Below are positions 32,239 through 40,667 of a DNA stretch of 41,222 nucleotides, piece after piece (position 1 is the stretch's first letter; the number at the start of each line of letters is the position of its first letter). The position numbers were made by a program, and so were the translations under genes. Origin of the DNA: CALACW01 sp002431305 (GTDB taxonomy: Bacteria > Bacillota > Clostridia > Oscillospirales > Acutalibacteraceae); assembly GCA_937890355.1 (NCBI GenBank), contig CALACW010000044.1, positions 1 to 41,222 of the forward strand. The letters are read 5' to 3'. The notes under the pieces are model-generated. The model was given only the letters and a program-made list of their open reading frames with translations. It was not told where the DNA came from and ran no database searches.

Positions 32239-33591
32239 ATGGACAGAAAAATCATAGTTGCCGGCGCGGGTCACGGCGGAATAGTAGCGGCTTACTATCT
32301 TGCGCTTGAGGGCTACGACGTTACCGTTTATGAAAAGGGCAAAAAGGGAAAACTCGGACTTAAGCAGACCGACTCCGTGCATCTCGACGGTTTCGAACTC
32401 TCCGGAATTCCCGTACCCGAGGATTATAAGGTTGTAAGAACCCCCATAACGTTCTGCGTTCCCGGTACGGATATTGAGCCGATAAGTCAGGTTCAGTCCG
32501 ACGATTCATATACTGTTGAAATCGACAGAAACGCTTTATATAAACATCTTATCTCTCTCGCAGAGGACGCGGGAGCGAAATTCGTATATAACTGCGAGAT
32601 TACGGAACCCCTGATTCTCGGCGGAAGAGTCGTCGGAATCAAAACAAATAAGGGCGATATCTACGCCGATATGGTAATAGACGCGTGCGGACTTTATTCA
32701 CCTTTGAGAATGAATCTGCCCGATTTTATGAATATAACGAAAATGCCCGGTATGCACGATATTCTGCATACGTACAGGGCGTATTTTAACCGTCTGAAAT
32801 CGGCAGAAGAACCCAAATTTAAGTATGAGGTTTCGCTTATTCCCGGTGATGACTGCGGACTTATGTGGGTAATCACGCATGAAAAGACAGTCGACGTATT
32901 CCTCGGTTTCTTTAAAGGAATTGATGAAGAGAAGATTGAGAACTGTCTCGAAATTCTGAGAAAAGACAATCCCCATATCGGTCAGCGGTTATTAAAGGGA
33001 GGCAACATCGTCGATATCCCCGTACGTCAGCCCCTTGCAATAATGGTTGCCGACGGTTACGCCGCCGTAGGCGACAGCGCGTTTATGACTATTCCCGTAA
33101 AGGGTTCGGGCATAGGCTACGCTATGAGAGCGGGCAAGCTTCTTGCCGACTGCATAGCCTCCGACACGGACGGCATTTACGACAAGGAAACGCTGTGGGA
33201 GTATCAGTCGAAATTCTTTGAGGATATAGGCTTCGGCGCGTGCATGCTCGCAGTAGTTAAAGGACTTTTCCCGATGCTTACGATGGACGATCTCGAATAT
33301 GCGTTAGGAGGTAAGCTTATTTCATCCGAGGATTTCTCCATGTTCGGAAGCGAGGCGGGACTCGGTAAGATAATAACCTCTCTTAAAGCGTCGGTTATTA
33401 TGGATAAAGCTAAAAAGATAGTCGGTTTCCCCGATTTGAGAAAGCTTATTTCGACCGCGGCAAAGAACGTCGCGAAAATGAAAGTCGTCGAGAGCAGGTA
33501 TAAGGATGTTTATACTCCGGAAAACGCCGAAAAATGGGCGAAACTCTATAATTCTTTCTTTGAAAACGTGAGCGAGGGAGAGCGGGAATAA
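32239..33591 (+). CDS. FAD-dependent oxidoreductase, geranylgeranyl-reductase-like
   Basis: 450 residues. An N-terminal dinucleotide fold (IIVAGAGHGGIVAAYYLALEGYDVTVYEKG, 5-34) and the second FAD motif with GD (DGYAAVGDSAFMTIPVKGSGIGYAMRAGKLLADCI, about 274-308) match the geranylgeranyl reductase/lycopene-cyclase-like group of flavoproteins. Such enzymes saturate or oxidise isoprenoid or lipid chains, but many members are uncharacterised. No signal peptide; it may sit at the membrane face. The ribosome site AAAGGGCGG lies about 9 nt before the ATG. It is followed after 2 nt by an ABC exporter pair, suggesting its product or substrate is transported. The leader carries the inserted element. 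Confidence 0.88.
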   Translation: MDRKIIVAGAGHGGIVAAYYLALEGYDVTVYEKGKKGKLGLKQTDSVHLDGFELSGIPVPEDYKVVRTPITFCVPGTDIEPISQVQSDDSYTVEIDRNALYKHLISLAEDAGAKFVYNCEITEPLILGGRVVGIKTNKGDIYADMVIDACGLYSPLRMNLPDFMNITKMPGMHDILHTYRAYFNRLKSAEEPKFKYEVSLIPGDDCGLMWVITHEKTVDVFLGFFKGIDEEKIENCLEILRKDNPHIGQRLLKGGNIVDIPVRQPLAIMVADGYAAVGDSAFMTIPVKGSGIGYAMRAGKLLADCIASDTDGIYDKETLWEYQSKFFEDIGFGACMLAVVKGLFPMLTMDDLEYALGGKLISSEDFSMFGSEAGLGKIITSLKASVIMDKAKKIVGFPDLRKLISTAAKNVAKMKVVESRYKDVYTPENAEKWAKLYNSFFENVSEGERE

Positions 33592-33593
33592 TT

Positions 33594-34310
33594 ATGCTCG
33601 AAATAAATCATTATACAAAACGCTACGGGGATAAAAAGGCTGTCGACGATTTGACGCTTCACATAGCCCCGGGCGAAATTTACGGATTCATAGGTCATAA
33701 CGGCGCGGGCAAGACCACGACGTTGAAGGCGTGCGCCGGAATTCTTCAGTTTGACGAGGGCGAAATAAAAATCGGCGGTATCAACATTAAGGACGACCCG
33801 CTCGCGTGCAAAAGAATAACCGCATATATACCCGATAACCCTGATCTTTACGACTTCATGAGCGGTATAAAATATCTTAATTTTATAGCCGATATTTTTG
33901 CAGTCGGTGAAAAAGAGCGCGAAGAACGAATTAAAAAATACGCCGATATGTTCGAAATAACGCACGATTTAAGTCAGCCGATAGCTTCGTATTCACACGG
34001 AATGAAACAGAAACTGGCTCTTATCTCAGCGTGGATTCATGAACCGAAACTCATTATAATGGACGAACCGTTCGTCGGTCTCGACCCCAAGGCTTCGCAT
34101 CTTCTTAAAGGTATGATGCGTTCCGTCTGTGACAACGGTGGAGCAATATTCTTTTCGACCCATGTTCTCGAAGTTGCGCAGAAGCTTTGCGATAAGGTCG
34201 CCATTATCAAGGGCGGTAAACTTATCAGAAGCGGAACTATGGACGAGGTAAGGGGCGACGATTCTCTTGAGGATGTTTTCCTCGAACTGGAGGACGACGC
34301 GGATGCTTAA
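33594..34310 (+). CDS. ABC transporter ATP-binding protein
   Basis: 238 residues, a complete single ATPase subunit: Walker A GHNGAGKTTT (34-43), Q-loop-region YIPDNPDLYDFMSG, signature YSHGMKQKLALISAW (about 137-151), Walker B LIIMDEPFVGLDPKA and the H-loop FFSTHVLEVAQ. It resembles the CcmA-like ATPases of ABC-2 exporters. It begins 2 nt after the flavoenzyme stop, and its stop overlaps the permease start, so the three genes form one operon. It should power export through the permease downstream. Confidence 0.96.
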   Translation: MLEINHYTKRYGDKKAVDDLTLHIAPGEIYGFIGHNGAGKTTTLKACAGILQFDEGEIKIGGINIKDDPLACKRITAYIPDNPDLYDFMSGIKYLNFIADIFAVGEKEREERIKKYADMFEITHDLSQPIASYSHGMKQKLALISAWIHEPKLIIMDEPFVGLDPKASHLLKGMMRSVCDNGGAIFFSTHVLEVAQKLCDKVAIIKGGKLIRSGTMDEVRGDDSLEDVFLELEDDADA

Positions 34311-35898
34311 AATCCTTGTAAAAAAGCAGATAACCGAAATATTCAGAATGTATTTTTACGACGAGAAAAAGAAAAAGGCTCGTTCTAAGGCTTCGACAAC
34401 AGGCTTTATTGTTCTGTTTGTATTTTTGATGGCGGGACTTCTCGGCGGAATTTTTACGTTTCTGGCTGTATCTCTGTGCGGTGCGCTCGTTTCTGCCGGA
34501 GCCGATTGGCTGTATTTCCTGTTTTTCGGCACGGTCGCGGTGTTGTTGGGCGCATTCGGAAGTATTTTTAATACGTTTTCAGGACTTTATCTCTCAAAGG
34601 ATAACGACCTGCTTTTGAGTATGCCGATTCCCGTAAAGTACATAATAGCTTCGCGACTTCTGAGCGTGTATCTTATGGGGCTTATGTATTCTGCGGTTGT
34701 AACCGTCCCTGCGGTTATCGTCTATTGGATAAAATCGACCCCCGAAGTTCTGTCCGTTATATGCAATATTCTTTTTATCGCGGTAATATCCGCCGTTATT
34801 CTGATTCTGTCGTGCGCTCTCGGCTATGTCGTTGCGAGAGTCAGCGTAAAATTAAAGAGAAAAAGTTTTGTTACGGTTTTAATGTCGCTTGTATTTTTCG
34901 GATTGTATTATGTTGTGTGCTTTAAAGCGCAGAGTCTGATTTCATACCTTATAAACAACGCCGTGACTTTGAGCGGTAAAATAAAGGAGAAGTCGTTTTT
35001 TGCTTACGCTCTGGGTGATGCGTTTGCGGGCAATATTCTTTATATGCTCATAATCGTGCTCATTCTGACGGCGGTTATAGCGCTTACGCTTTACCTTATA
35101 TCAAAAAGTTTTATCAAAACGGCTGTTTTGGCGTCGGAAGAGAGCAAGGTTAAGTATAAAGAAAAGCGTCAAAAGAAAAAGAGTCCGGCTTCCGCGCTGT
35201 TTTATAAGGAACTCAAACGTTTTACATCGAGTGCGAATTACATGCTCAACTGCGGTATGGGCTGTCTTGTTTTAATAATCGGAGGCGTTGCATTTCTTAT
35301 AAAAGGCGAGAGTATACTTTCGTTTTTTAATTATCAGTTGGGCGGTTTTCTGTCGTCTAAAGTTATGCTGTGCACCGCGGTATGCGTAATGTGTGCTATG
35401 AACGATATGACGGCTCCGTCGGTTTCACTCGAGGGCAAATCGCTGTGGATATATCAGAGTCTGCCCGTCAACGCATTTGACGTTCTTAAGGCAAAGCTGT
35501 ATGTGCAGATAGTCCTGACAATCGTTCCCGCGCTGTTCTGCTCGGTGTGCGCGTGTATCATATCGGAAATGAACGCGCTCGAATGTATCATGACGATTCT
35601 TACCGTGTTCGTTTCAATTCTGTTTTTCTCAGAGTTCGGACTGATTCTCGGACTGAAAATGCCGAATCTTAACTGGACAAATGAAATTTCGCCGATAAAA
35701 CAGGGACTTCCTCCGATGATATCGGTATTCGGCGGTATGATTTTCGCAGTACTTATTGCTTCCGGTAATTTAATGCTGAACGGAGTTATTCCCGACTGGG
35801 CGTATCTTACACTCTTTGCCTTAATATTCTTTATTTTCTCTGCATTAATGTATTTGTGGATAAAGAAAAAGGGTACGCAGATTTTTAAAGAATTGTAA
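34303..35898 (+). CDS. ABC exporter permease
   Basis: 531 residues from the ATG at 34303 (MLKILVKKQITEIF), which overlaps the ATPase stop by 8 nt and has GGAGG 9 nt upstream; the frame extending back to 34267 is a shadow. About twelve hydrophobic segments in two groups of six are visible, split by a basic loop (KYKEKRQKKKSPASALFYKELKR, near 295). This is the pattern of large ABC-2/'putative ABC exporter' permeases. With the preceding ATPase it likely moves a lipid, peptide or drug out of the cell; the adjacent flavoenzyme hints at a lipid-like cargo, but this is inference. Confidence 0.92.
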   Translation: MLKILVKKQITEIFRMYFYDEKKKKARSKASTTGFIVLFVFLMAGLLGGIFTFLAVSLCGALVSAGADWLYFLFFGTVAVLLGAFGSIFNTFSGLYLSKDNDLLLSMPIPVKYIIASRLLSVYLMGLMYSAVVTVPAVIVYWIKSTPEVLSVICNILFIAVISAVILILSCALGYVVARVSVKLKRKSFVTVLMSLVFFGLYYVVCFKAQSLISYLINNAVTLSGKIKEKSFFAYALGDAFAGNILYMLIIVLILTAVIALTLYLISKSFIKTAVLASEESKVKYKEKRQKKKSPASALFYKELKRFTSSANYMLNCGMGCLVLIIGGVAFLIKGESILSFFNYQLGGFLSSKVMLCTAVCVMCAMNDMTAPSVSLEGKSLWIYQSLPVNAFDVLKAKLYVQIVLTIVPALFCSVCACIISEMNALECIMTILTVFVSILFFSEFGLILGLKMPNLNWTNEISPIKQGLPPMISVFGGMIFAVLIASGNLMLNGVIPDWAYLTLFALIFFIFSALMYLWIKKKGTQIFKEL

Positions 35899-35924
35899 TA
35901 TAAAAGAATTATGATATAATTGGT

Positions 35925-35968
35925 ATAACCGTCTTTCGTTTTTTTGCGTATGACGGTTATATTTTTTT
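35925..35968 (+). terminator. Intrinsic terminator of the reductase-ABC operon
   Basis: 9-bp stem ATAACCGTC (35925-35933) with GACGGTTAT (35952-35960), followed by ATTTTTTT. Confidence 0.88.
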
Positions 35969-36008
35969 GTCAATAGTATTAAAAAAATGTTAAATTTCCC
36001 TAATGATA

Positions 36009-36037
36009 TTGAAATTAGATTATAAAGTATATAAAAT
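36009..36037 (+). promoter_or_regulatory. Promoter of the Cys-rich repeat protein gene
   Basis: TTGAAA (36009-36014), 17-bp spacer, TAAAAT (36032-36037), about 48 nt before the start codon; AT-rich and less certain than the others. Confidence 0.6.
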
Positions 36038-36084
36038 AAAAGAGATTGTAATATACAATACATTTATTTTAAGAAAGGAATGAC

Positions 36085-38988
36085 ATGATGCTTAAGAAAA
36101 CATTATCGTTCGTAATGTCGTTTATCATGCTGATTTCATGTTTCAGTATGCTGTCGGGCACCGTCGTATTCGCAGAAAAGACGAAGACCGAAACCGGACT
36201 TGCGGACGAAATCAATCCCCAGGTCAAGTTCTTTGTCCCTGAGACAATCTATCTTGACACTTCGGACAGAAAGACGTTCAAGTATATCTACGGTTCTGAT
36301 ACAGACGGCGCCGCCGTTAAGGATGAGCAGAGCAATGCAGTATACTTTGACGGACTTAATTGTTCTCCCGAAAGCGTCAAAATCACATTAATGGCTTCGA
36401 CCGCCGAATCCTCCGAGGATTACACTGCGGTTGACTCGACGGGTATTTCGTCGGTAAACATCGGCGCGAACGCCATGACAGGCGAGCAGGCTGCCAACGA
36501 CGGTATTTCGTCAAGCTCGTTCCCGTTCAGCACAACGCTTGACGCGGGCGCACTTTCATCGGCAGTAACTGCGGGTAAATACAAGTTTATCCGCTGGCAG
36601 GCGGATTATGTTGTAAAAGGTCAGACGTATACGACGTACGCTTACTCGATTTGTTACAGCCATCATTCAAACTATGCTTATCTTCGTCAGAATTCGAGAC
36701 AGTACACAAGCAGTATGAAAAGCTCTGCGCGTATTCAGGCAGAGATGCGGATTGACGGACTTAACACAGGCAGCGTTTCGGCGGAACAGGGCAGCAGAGA
36801 CTATTCAAAGCATTCGGATAACTCCGGCGGTACACTTTCGAGGACTGTATCATTTGTTGTAGACGCGTCCAGATTTACGAACTATTCAAAAATTCCGTAT
36901 TTTGCTGCGCGTGACGACCTTATTTTCCACAATGACGGAGGCAGTTACAGATATCTGAATCTGACTGCTTGGACAGCAGGAAATTCCGGTACTAAAGTCA
37001 GCACAGGAAATACTCAAAACGACGGTTGGTGGAAATATCTTACCGTTAATCTCCCGACAGACGGAACGCAGGTTACTTTTTACATGCGTGCGCATTCGCG
37101 TTATAACGGAAAAGACGTAGACAACTACACTTATGTGTACGTCAACCCTACAAATGTAGATAAGACCGAACTTCAGAAGGCTTATTACGACGCGGTTTCC
37201 GCATCCCGTCAGCGCAGTTGGTATTCGGAAGGATTTGACGAGTATCAGAATTCAATTCTTGCAGCCGCGGCTGTTGTCGGTAATCCATCCGCAACGGACG
37301 TAAGCAAGACTATAAATACCGACGTTCTTGTATACAATAAGTACAACGTTAAGTTTGTTGATTCGGATTTGACCGTACTTTCGGAATCGACAATCGATTT
37401 CGGAAGCTATGCTTCCGCTCCCGAAATGTCAACTGAGCCGTCAAGCTATGACGATGATTATCATTACGCATTTACGGGCTGGGATAACGATGTTGCCGCT
37501 CCAGTTACCGGAGATATCGTTTTCACCGCGCAGTACGGCGCAATTGCTCATGAGTATAAAGAACTCGTAAGCATTGTAACTCCCGCTACATGTACATCGG
37601 TCGGCAAGGCTGTTTTCATGTGCGTATGTTCTAAGACGGCAGAGCTTGAAACTCCTATTGACCCCGATAACCACGACCTCATTCACCATGAGGCAAAAAC
37701 TCCTACCTGCACCGAGAACGGCTGGTATGAGTACGATACATGCTCACGCTGTGACTACACAACGTTCGTCTCGATTGACAAAGTTGCTCACACAGAGGGC
37801 ACGGCTGTAAAAGAGAATGTTATTGTTCCGACGTGTGAAGAAGCCGGAAGTTATGACGAGGTCGTTTACTGTACCGAATGTAATGAGGAACTTTCCCGCG
37901 AGGCAAAGACAATTCCCGCATTGGGACATGACCTTATTCATCATGAGGGCAAGGCTGCTACGTGCACCGAAACCGGTTGGTATGAATACGATACGTGCTC
38001 ACGCTGTGACTACACGACCTACACTGTTATCGATAAGATAGCCCATACTCCCGGCGAGGCTGTAAAAGAAAATGTCGTTGACGCAACGTGCGAAGATGAC
38101 GGCAGTTACGACGAAGTCGTTTACTGTACCGAGTGCAATAAAGAACTTTCACGCGAAGCAAAAATTATTCCCGCACTTGGTCATGACCTTATTCATCACG
38201 ATGAGAAGGCTTCGACATGTACCGAAACAGGCTGGTATGCTTACGATACATGCTCGCGCTGTGATTACACTACATTCACGGTAATGGAAAAAGCACCTCA
38301 TACCTACGGCGAACCCGTTAAGGAAAACGAAGTTTCGGCAACATGTCTTGACGACGGAAGTTACGACGAGGTTGTTTACTGCGAAGTTTGCAGTGAGGAG
38401 CTTTCACGCGAAGCTAAAGTAATCCCCGCATTGGGACACGATCTCGTTCATCATGAGGGTAAAGCTCCGACGTGCGAAAACGACGGATACAAGGCTTATG
38501 TAACATGCTCGCGCTGTGATTACACGACTTTCGAGAAAGTCGAAAAGCTCGGTCACGATTACAGCATTCTTCTTGAGCATAAGGACTCTACATGCTCCGA
38601 GCGCGGTTATGACCTTTACTTATGTTCTCGCAATGACTCGACTTTGTATAAGTTCTATGACCTTAAAGAGCATAGCTGGGACAACGGCGTTGTAACGACC
38701 GAACCCACTGCCGAGAAGCCAGGCGTTAAAACTTATACCTGCACCGAGTGCGGAGCAACAAAGACGGTACCGCTTTACAAGTGCTCGCACTGCGATAAGG
38801 TATTTGAGGGTGATAAGGCATATAACGAGCATCTCGAGTATGTAAAGACTCTTTGCCCGTACTGTGGTGAAAAGCATGACAAGTATCTTGAGCATATGAC
38901 GTTTGTTAAACTCAAGTGCTTCCTTACAAGACTGTTTAAGTTAATCTTCGGTTGGATTAAAGACATGAGCGCTATCGCAGGCAGATAA
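36085..38988 (+). CDS. secreted surface protein with InlB-type and Cys-rich tandem repeats
   Basis: 967 residues. Signal peptide (LKKTLSFVMSFIMLISC; cleavage near VFA, residue 31). The N-terminal ~330 residues are polar and beta-like with no known motif. A FIVAR-like helical stretch (about 367-415) and an InlB/Flg_new-type repeat (about 430-485, FTGWDNDVAAPVTGDIVFTAQYG) follow. Then come three full and one partial 85-residue repeats (about 530-830), each with paired cysteine modules such as YDTCSRCDYTT and EVVYCTECN, plus GHDLIHH. More CxxC pairs (CTECG, CSHC, CPYCG) lie close to the C-terminus, which ends in a hydrophobic/amphipathic tail (FLTRLFKLIFGWIKDM). No LPXTG. The Cys pairs may bind metal or form disulfides. 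AAAGGA precedes two tandem ATGs (36085, 36088); the second has better spacing. Role unknown. Confidence 0.86.
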   Translation: MMLKKTLSFVMSFIMLISCFSMLSGTVVFAEKTKTETGLADEINPQVKFFVPETIYLDTSDRKTFKYIYGSDTDGAAVKDEQSNAVYFDGLNCSPESVKITLMASTAESSEDYTAVDSTGISSVNIGANAMTGEQAANDGISSSSFPFSTTLDAGALSSAVTAGKYKFIRWQADYVVKGQTYTTYAYSICYSHHSNYAYLRQNSRQYTSSMKSSARIQAEMRIDGLNTGSVSAEQGSRDYSKHSDNSGGTLSRTVSFVVDASRFTNYSKIPYFAARDDLIFHNDGGSYRYLNLTAWTAGNSGTKVSTGNTQNDGWWKYLTVNLPTDGTQVTFYMRAHSRYNGKDVDNYTYVYVNPTNVDKTELQKAYYDAVSASRQRSWYSEGFDEYQNSILAAAAVVGNPSATDVSKTINTDVLVYNKYNVKFVDSDLTVLSESTIDFGSYASAPEMSTEPSSYDDDYHYAFTGWDNDVAAPVTGDIVFTAQYGAIAHEYKELVSIVTPATCTSVGKAVFMCVCSKTAELETPIDPDNHDLIHHEAKTPTCTENGWYEYDTCSRCDYTTFVSIDKVAHTEGTAVKENVIVPTCEEAGSYDEVVYCTECNEELSREAKTIPALGHDLIHHEGKAATCTETGWYEYDTCSRCDYTTYTVIDKIAHTPGEAVKENVVDATCEDDGSYDEVVYCTECNKELSREAKIIPALGHDLIHHDEKASTCTETGWYAYDTCSRCDYTTFTVMEKAPHTYGEPVKENEVSATCLDDGSYDEVVYCEVCSEELSREAKVIPALGHDLVHHEGKAPTCENDGYKAYVTCSRCDYTTFEKVEKLGHDYSILLEHKDSTCSERGYDLYLCSRNDSTLYKFYDLKEHSWDNGVVTTEPTAEKPGVKTYTCTECGATKTVPLYKCSHCDKVFEGDKAYNEHLEYVKTLCPYCGEKHDKYLEHMTFVKLKCFLTRLFKLIFGWIKDMSAIAGR
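37672..38575 (+). repeat. 255-bp tandem coding repeat (85 aa), about 3.5 copies
   Basis: Copies begin at 37672, 37927, 38182 and 38437, exactly 255 bp apart, each starting with the codons for HDL(I/V)HH. Copies 1-3 are full length and highly alike in protein and DNA; the fourth diverges after its first Cys module. The exact period and high identity point to recent duplication or gene conversion and could vary in copy number. Confidence 0.93.
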
Positions 38989-39017
38989 TTCAGTTAGTTT
39001 TTAATTAAATAAAAATG

Positions 39018-39050
39018 ACGGCTGTTACGTACAAAATGCGTAACAGCCGT
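39018..39050. terminator. Bidirectional intrinsic terminator
   Basis: 12-bp stem ACGGCTGTTACG (39018-39029) with CGTAACAGCCGT (39039-39050), U-rich on both sides; between the convergent repeat-protein and GH51 genes. Confidence 0.9.
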
Positions 39051-39057
39051 TAAACTT

Positions 39058-40566
39058 TTATTTATAGAATCTTAATACATTCCAGCTGAGCGGTTTTAAT
39101 TTAACCTGTGTTCTGCCGGAATCCGTTTTTTCAACTTCTGCGTATGACGGGGCGACATTCATTGGATTTGACTCTGTATTAACGGCGTATAAATCCGAAT
39201 TTGTAAGTTCGATATGCTCACTCAGTCTCATTTTTCCGAACGAGCGCATATCGATATTTAAAATGCAGTCGTCGTTCATATCGCGGTTTATGCAGAAAAT
39301 CGTAACGCTGTTGTCGTCGTTTAATACGCATGCCGAATCGATATAATCAACGTCGTTAAACTCCGCGCAGTCGTATTTTTCGCATTTTATAACAGGCTTT
39401 ATCGAAACTCCTCTGCCGTAAAGCGAGGTGTGCATAAGAGGGTAGTATATGGTCTGGGCCCAGCATCCTCCGCCCGTTCTCGTCATTATCGGAGCGATAA
39501 CGTTTACGAGCTGAGCCATGCACGCGATTTTGACTCTGTCACAGTGACGAAGAAACGTTATCAGCATTGCGCCGACGAGCAGAGCGTCCTCAAAATTATA
39601 AATATCTTCAAGAAGCGGAAGCGCTCGTCCCCATTTATCGCGTTTTTGAATTTCTTTATCCTGTTCGGACGAATGATACCACACGTTCCATTCGTCAAAT
39701 GACAGGTTAATCTGTTTTTTCGAATGAAGTTTGCCCTTAACGCTGTCGCAGACGGAGACAACTGTTTTGATGAAATCCTCAAGCTCCGTGCTTTTTGCAA
39801 GAAAGCTCATAGTGTCGCCGTTTCTGTTGTCATAATATCTGTGAAGCGAAATATAGTCGACATTTTCGTAACACTGGGAAAGAACCTCGTACTCCCAGTC
39901 GCCGAACGTTTTCATGTAATAACCCGACGAACCGCAGACGACAAGCTCTATCGACGGGTCGACCCACTTCATAAGTTTTGCGCTTTCCGCCGCCGTTCTG
40001 CCGTATTCGTATGCGGTTTTGTGTCCTATCTGCCATGAACCGTCCATCTCGTTGCCGAGACACCACAGCTTAATATTAAGAGGATCTTTTTTGCCGTTTT
40101 TAATTCTCATATCCGAATACTTCGTACCCGACGGATGATTTGCGTATTCGACGATATCGCGGGCGTTTTCCGCGCCTCTCGTGCCGAGATTTACGGCGTA
40201 CATTACTTCTGTATTTGCTTTTTTTGCCCAGTCGCAGAACTCGTGCAGTCCGAACTCGTTTGTCTCCGTGGTAAACCATGCAAGGTCGAGTCTCTTCGGT
40301 CTGTTTTCTACAGGTCCTACGGAGTCCTCCCAGTTAAAGCCCGAGACAAAATTTCCGCCGGGGTAACGCACTACGGGAACTCCGAGTTTTTTTACGAGAT
40401 TCAAAACGTCGGTTCTGAATCCCTGTTCGTCCGCCGCCGGATGCGAGGGCTCATATATTCCGCCGTAAACGGCTCTGCCGAGATGTTCGATAAACGAACC
40501 GTAAATTCTCGAATCGATTCTCGATATTTCATAATCGCGGTCAAGTATTAAATCTGCATTTTTCAC
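39058..40566 (-). CDS. GH51 alpha-L-arabinofuranosidase
   Basis: 502 residues from the GTG at 40564-40566 (encoding MKNADLILDRDYEISRID), chosen because GAGG is 8 nt upstream; the frame's earlier GTG lies inside that ribosome site. The TIM barrel of the intracellular GH51 type is clear: IDSRIYGSFIEHLGRAVYGG, VPVVRYPGGNFVSGFNWEDSVG, acid/base Glu in LWCLGNEMDGSWQIGH and nucleophile Glu in LSFDEWNVWYHS. The C-terminal beta-sandwich ends with LKPLSWNVLRFYK. It removes terminal arabinofuranose from imported arabino-oligosaccharides. No signal peptide, normal length. It is a single gene with its own promoter and terminator, away from the GH3-GH2 pair. Confidence 0.95.
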   Translation of the reverse strand: MKNADLILDRDYEISRIDSRIYGSFIEHLGRAVYGGIYEPSHPAADEQGFRTDVLNLVKKLGVPVVRYPGGNFVSGFNWEDSVGPVENRPKRLDLAWFTTETNEFGLHEFCDWAKKANTEVMYAVNLGTRGAENARDIVEYANHPSGTKYSDMRIKNGKKDPLNIKLWCLGNEMDGSWQIGHKTAYEYGRTAAESAKLMKWVDPSIELVVCGSSGYYMKTFGDWEYEVLSQCYENVDYISLHRYYDNRNGDTMSFLAKSTELEDFIKTVVSVCDSVKGKLHSKKQINLSFDEWNVWYHSSEQDKEIQKRDKWGRALPLLEDIYNFEDALLVGAMLITFLRHCDRVKIACMAQLVNVIAPIMTRTGGGCWAQTIYYPLMHTSLYGRGVSIKPVIKCEKYDCAEFNDVDYIDSACVLNDDNSVTIFCINRDMNDDCILNIDMRSFGKMRLSEHIELTNSDLYAVNTESNPMNVAPSYAEVEKTDSGRTQVKLKPLSWNVLRFYK

Positions 40567-40595
40567 AGCGTTCACCTCTTAGACTGTTTGAGTTT

Positions 40596-40624
40596 ATATT
40601 ATCATCTTATCAAATGAGAGTCAA
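40596..40624 (-). promoter_or_regulatory. Promoter of the GH51 gene
   Basis: Minus strand TTGACT (40619-40624), 17-bp spacer, TAATAT (40596-40601). Confidence 0.7.
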
Positions 40625-40667
40625 ATATTTTTTTGTGAATAAGATGAACCATAGGAGGTGTATAGAT

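Noticed and set aside
31693..32382. Several short frames on both strands across the inverted-repeat element
   Set aside because: Composition, lack of ribosome sites and overlap with hairpins indicate chance frames; no transposase-like motif was seen.
34267..34302. Upstream start for the ABC permease
   Set aside because: It lies within the ATPase gene without a ribosome site, while ATG 34303 has GGAGG at good spacing and an overlapping stop.
37817..38284. Two similar plus-strand frames within the repeat region
   Set aside because: They recur with the 255-bp period and are out-of-frame shadows of the repeat protein.
37672..38575. Periodic repeats considered as a CRISPR array
   Set aside because: The 255-bp period is in frame and encodes an 85-residue protein repeat; there are no short repeats with unique spacers.
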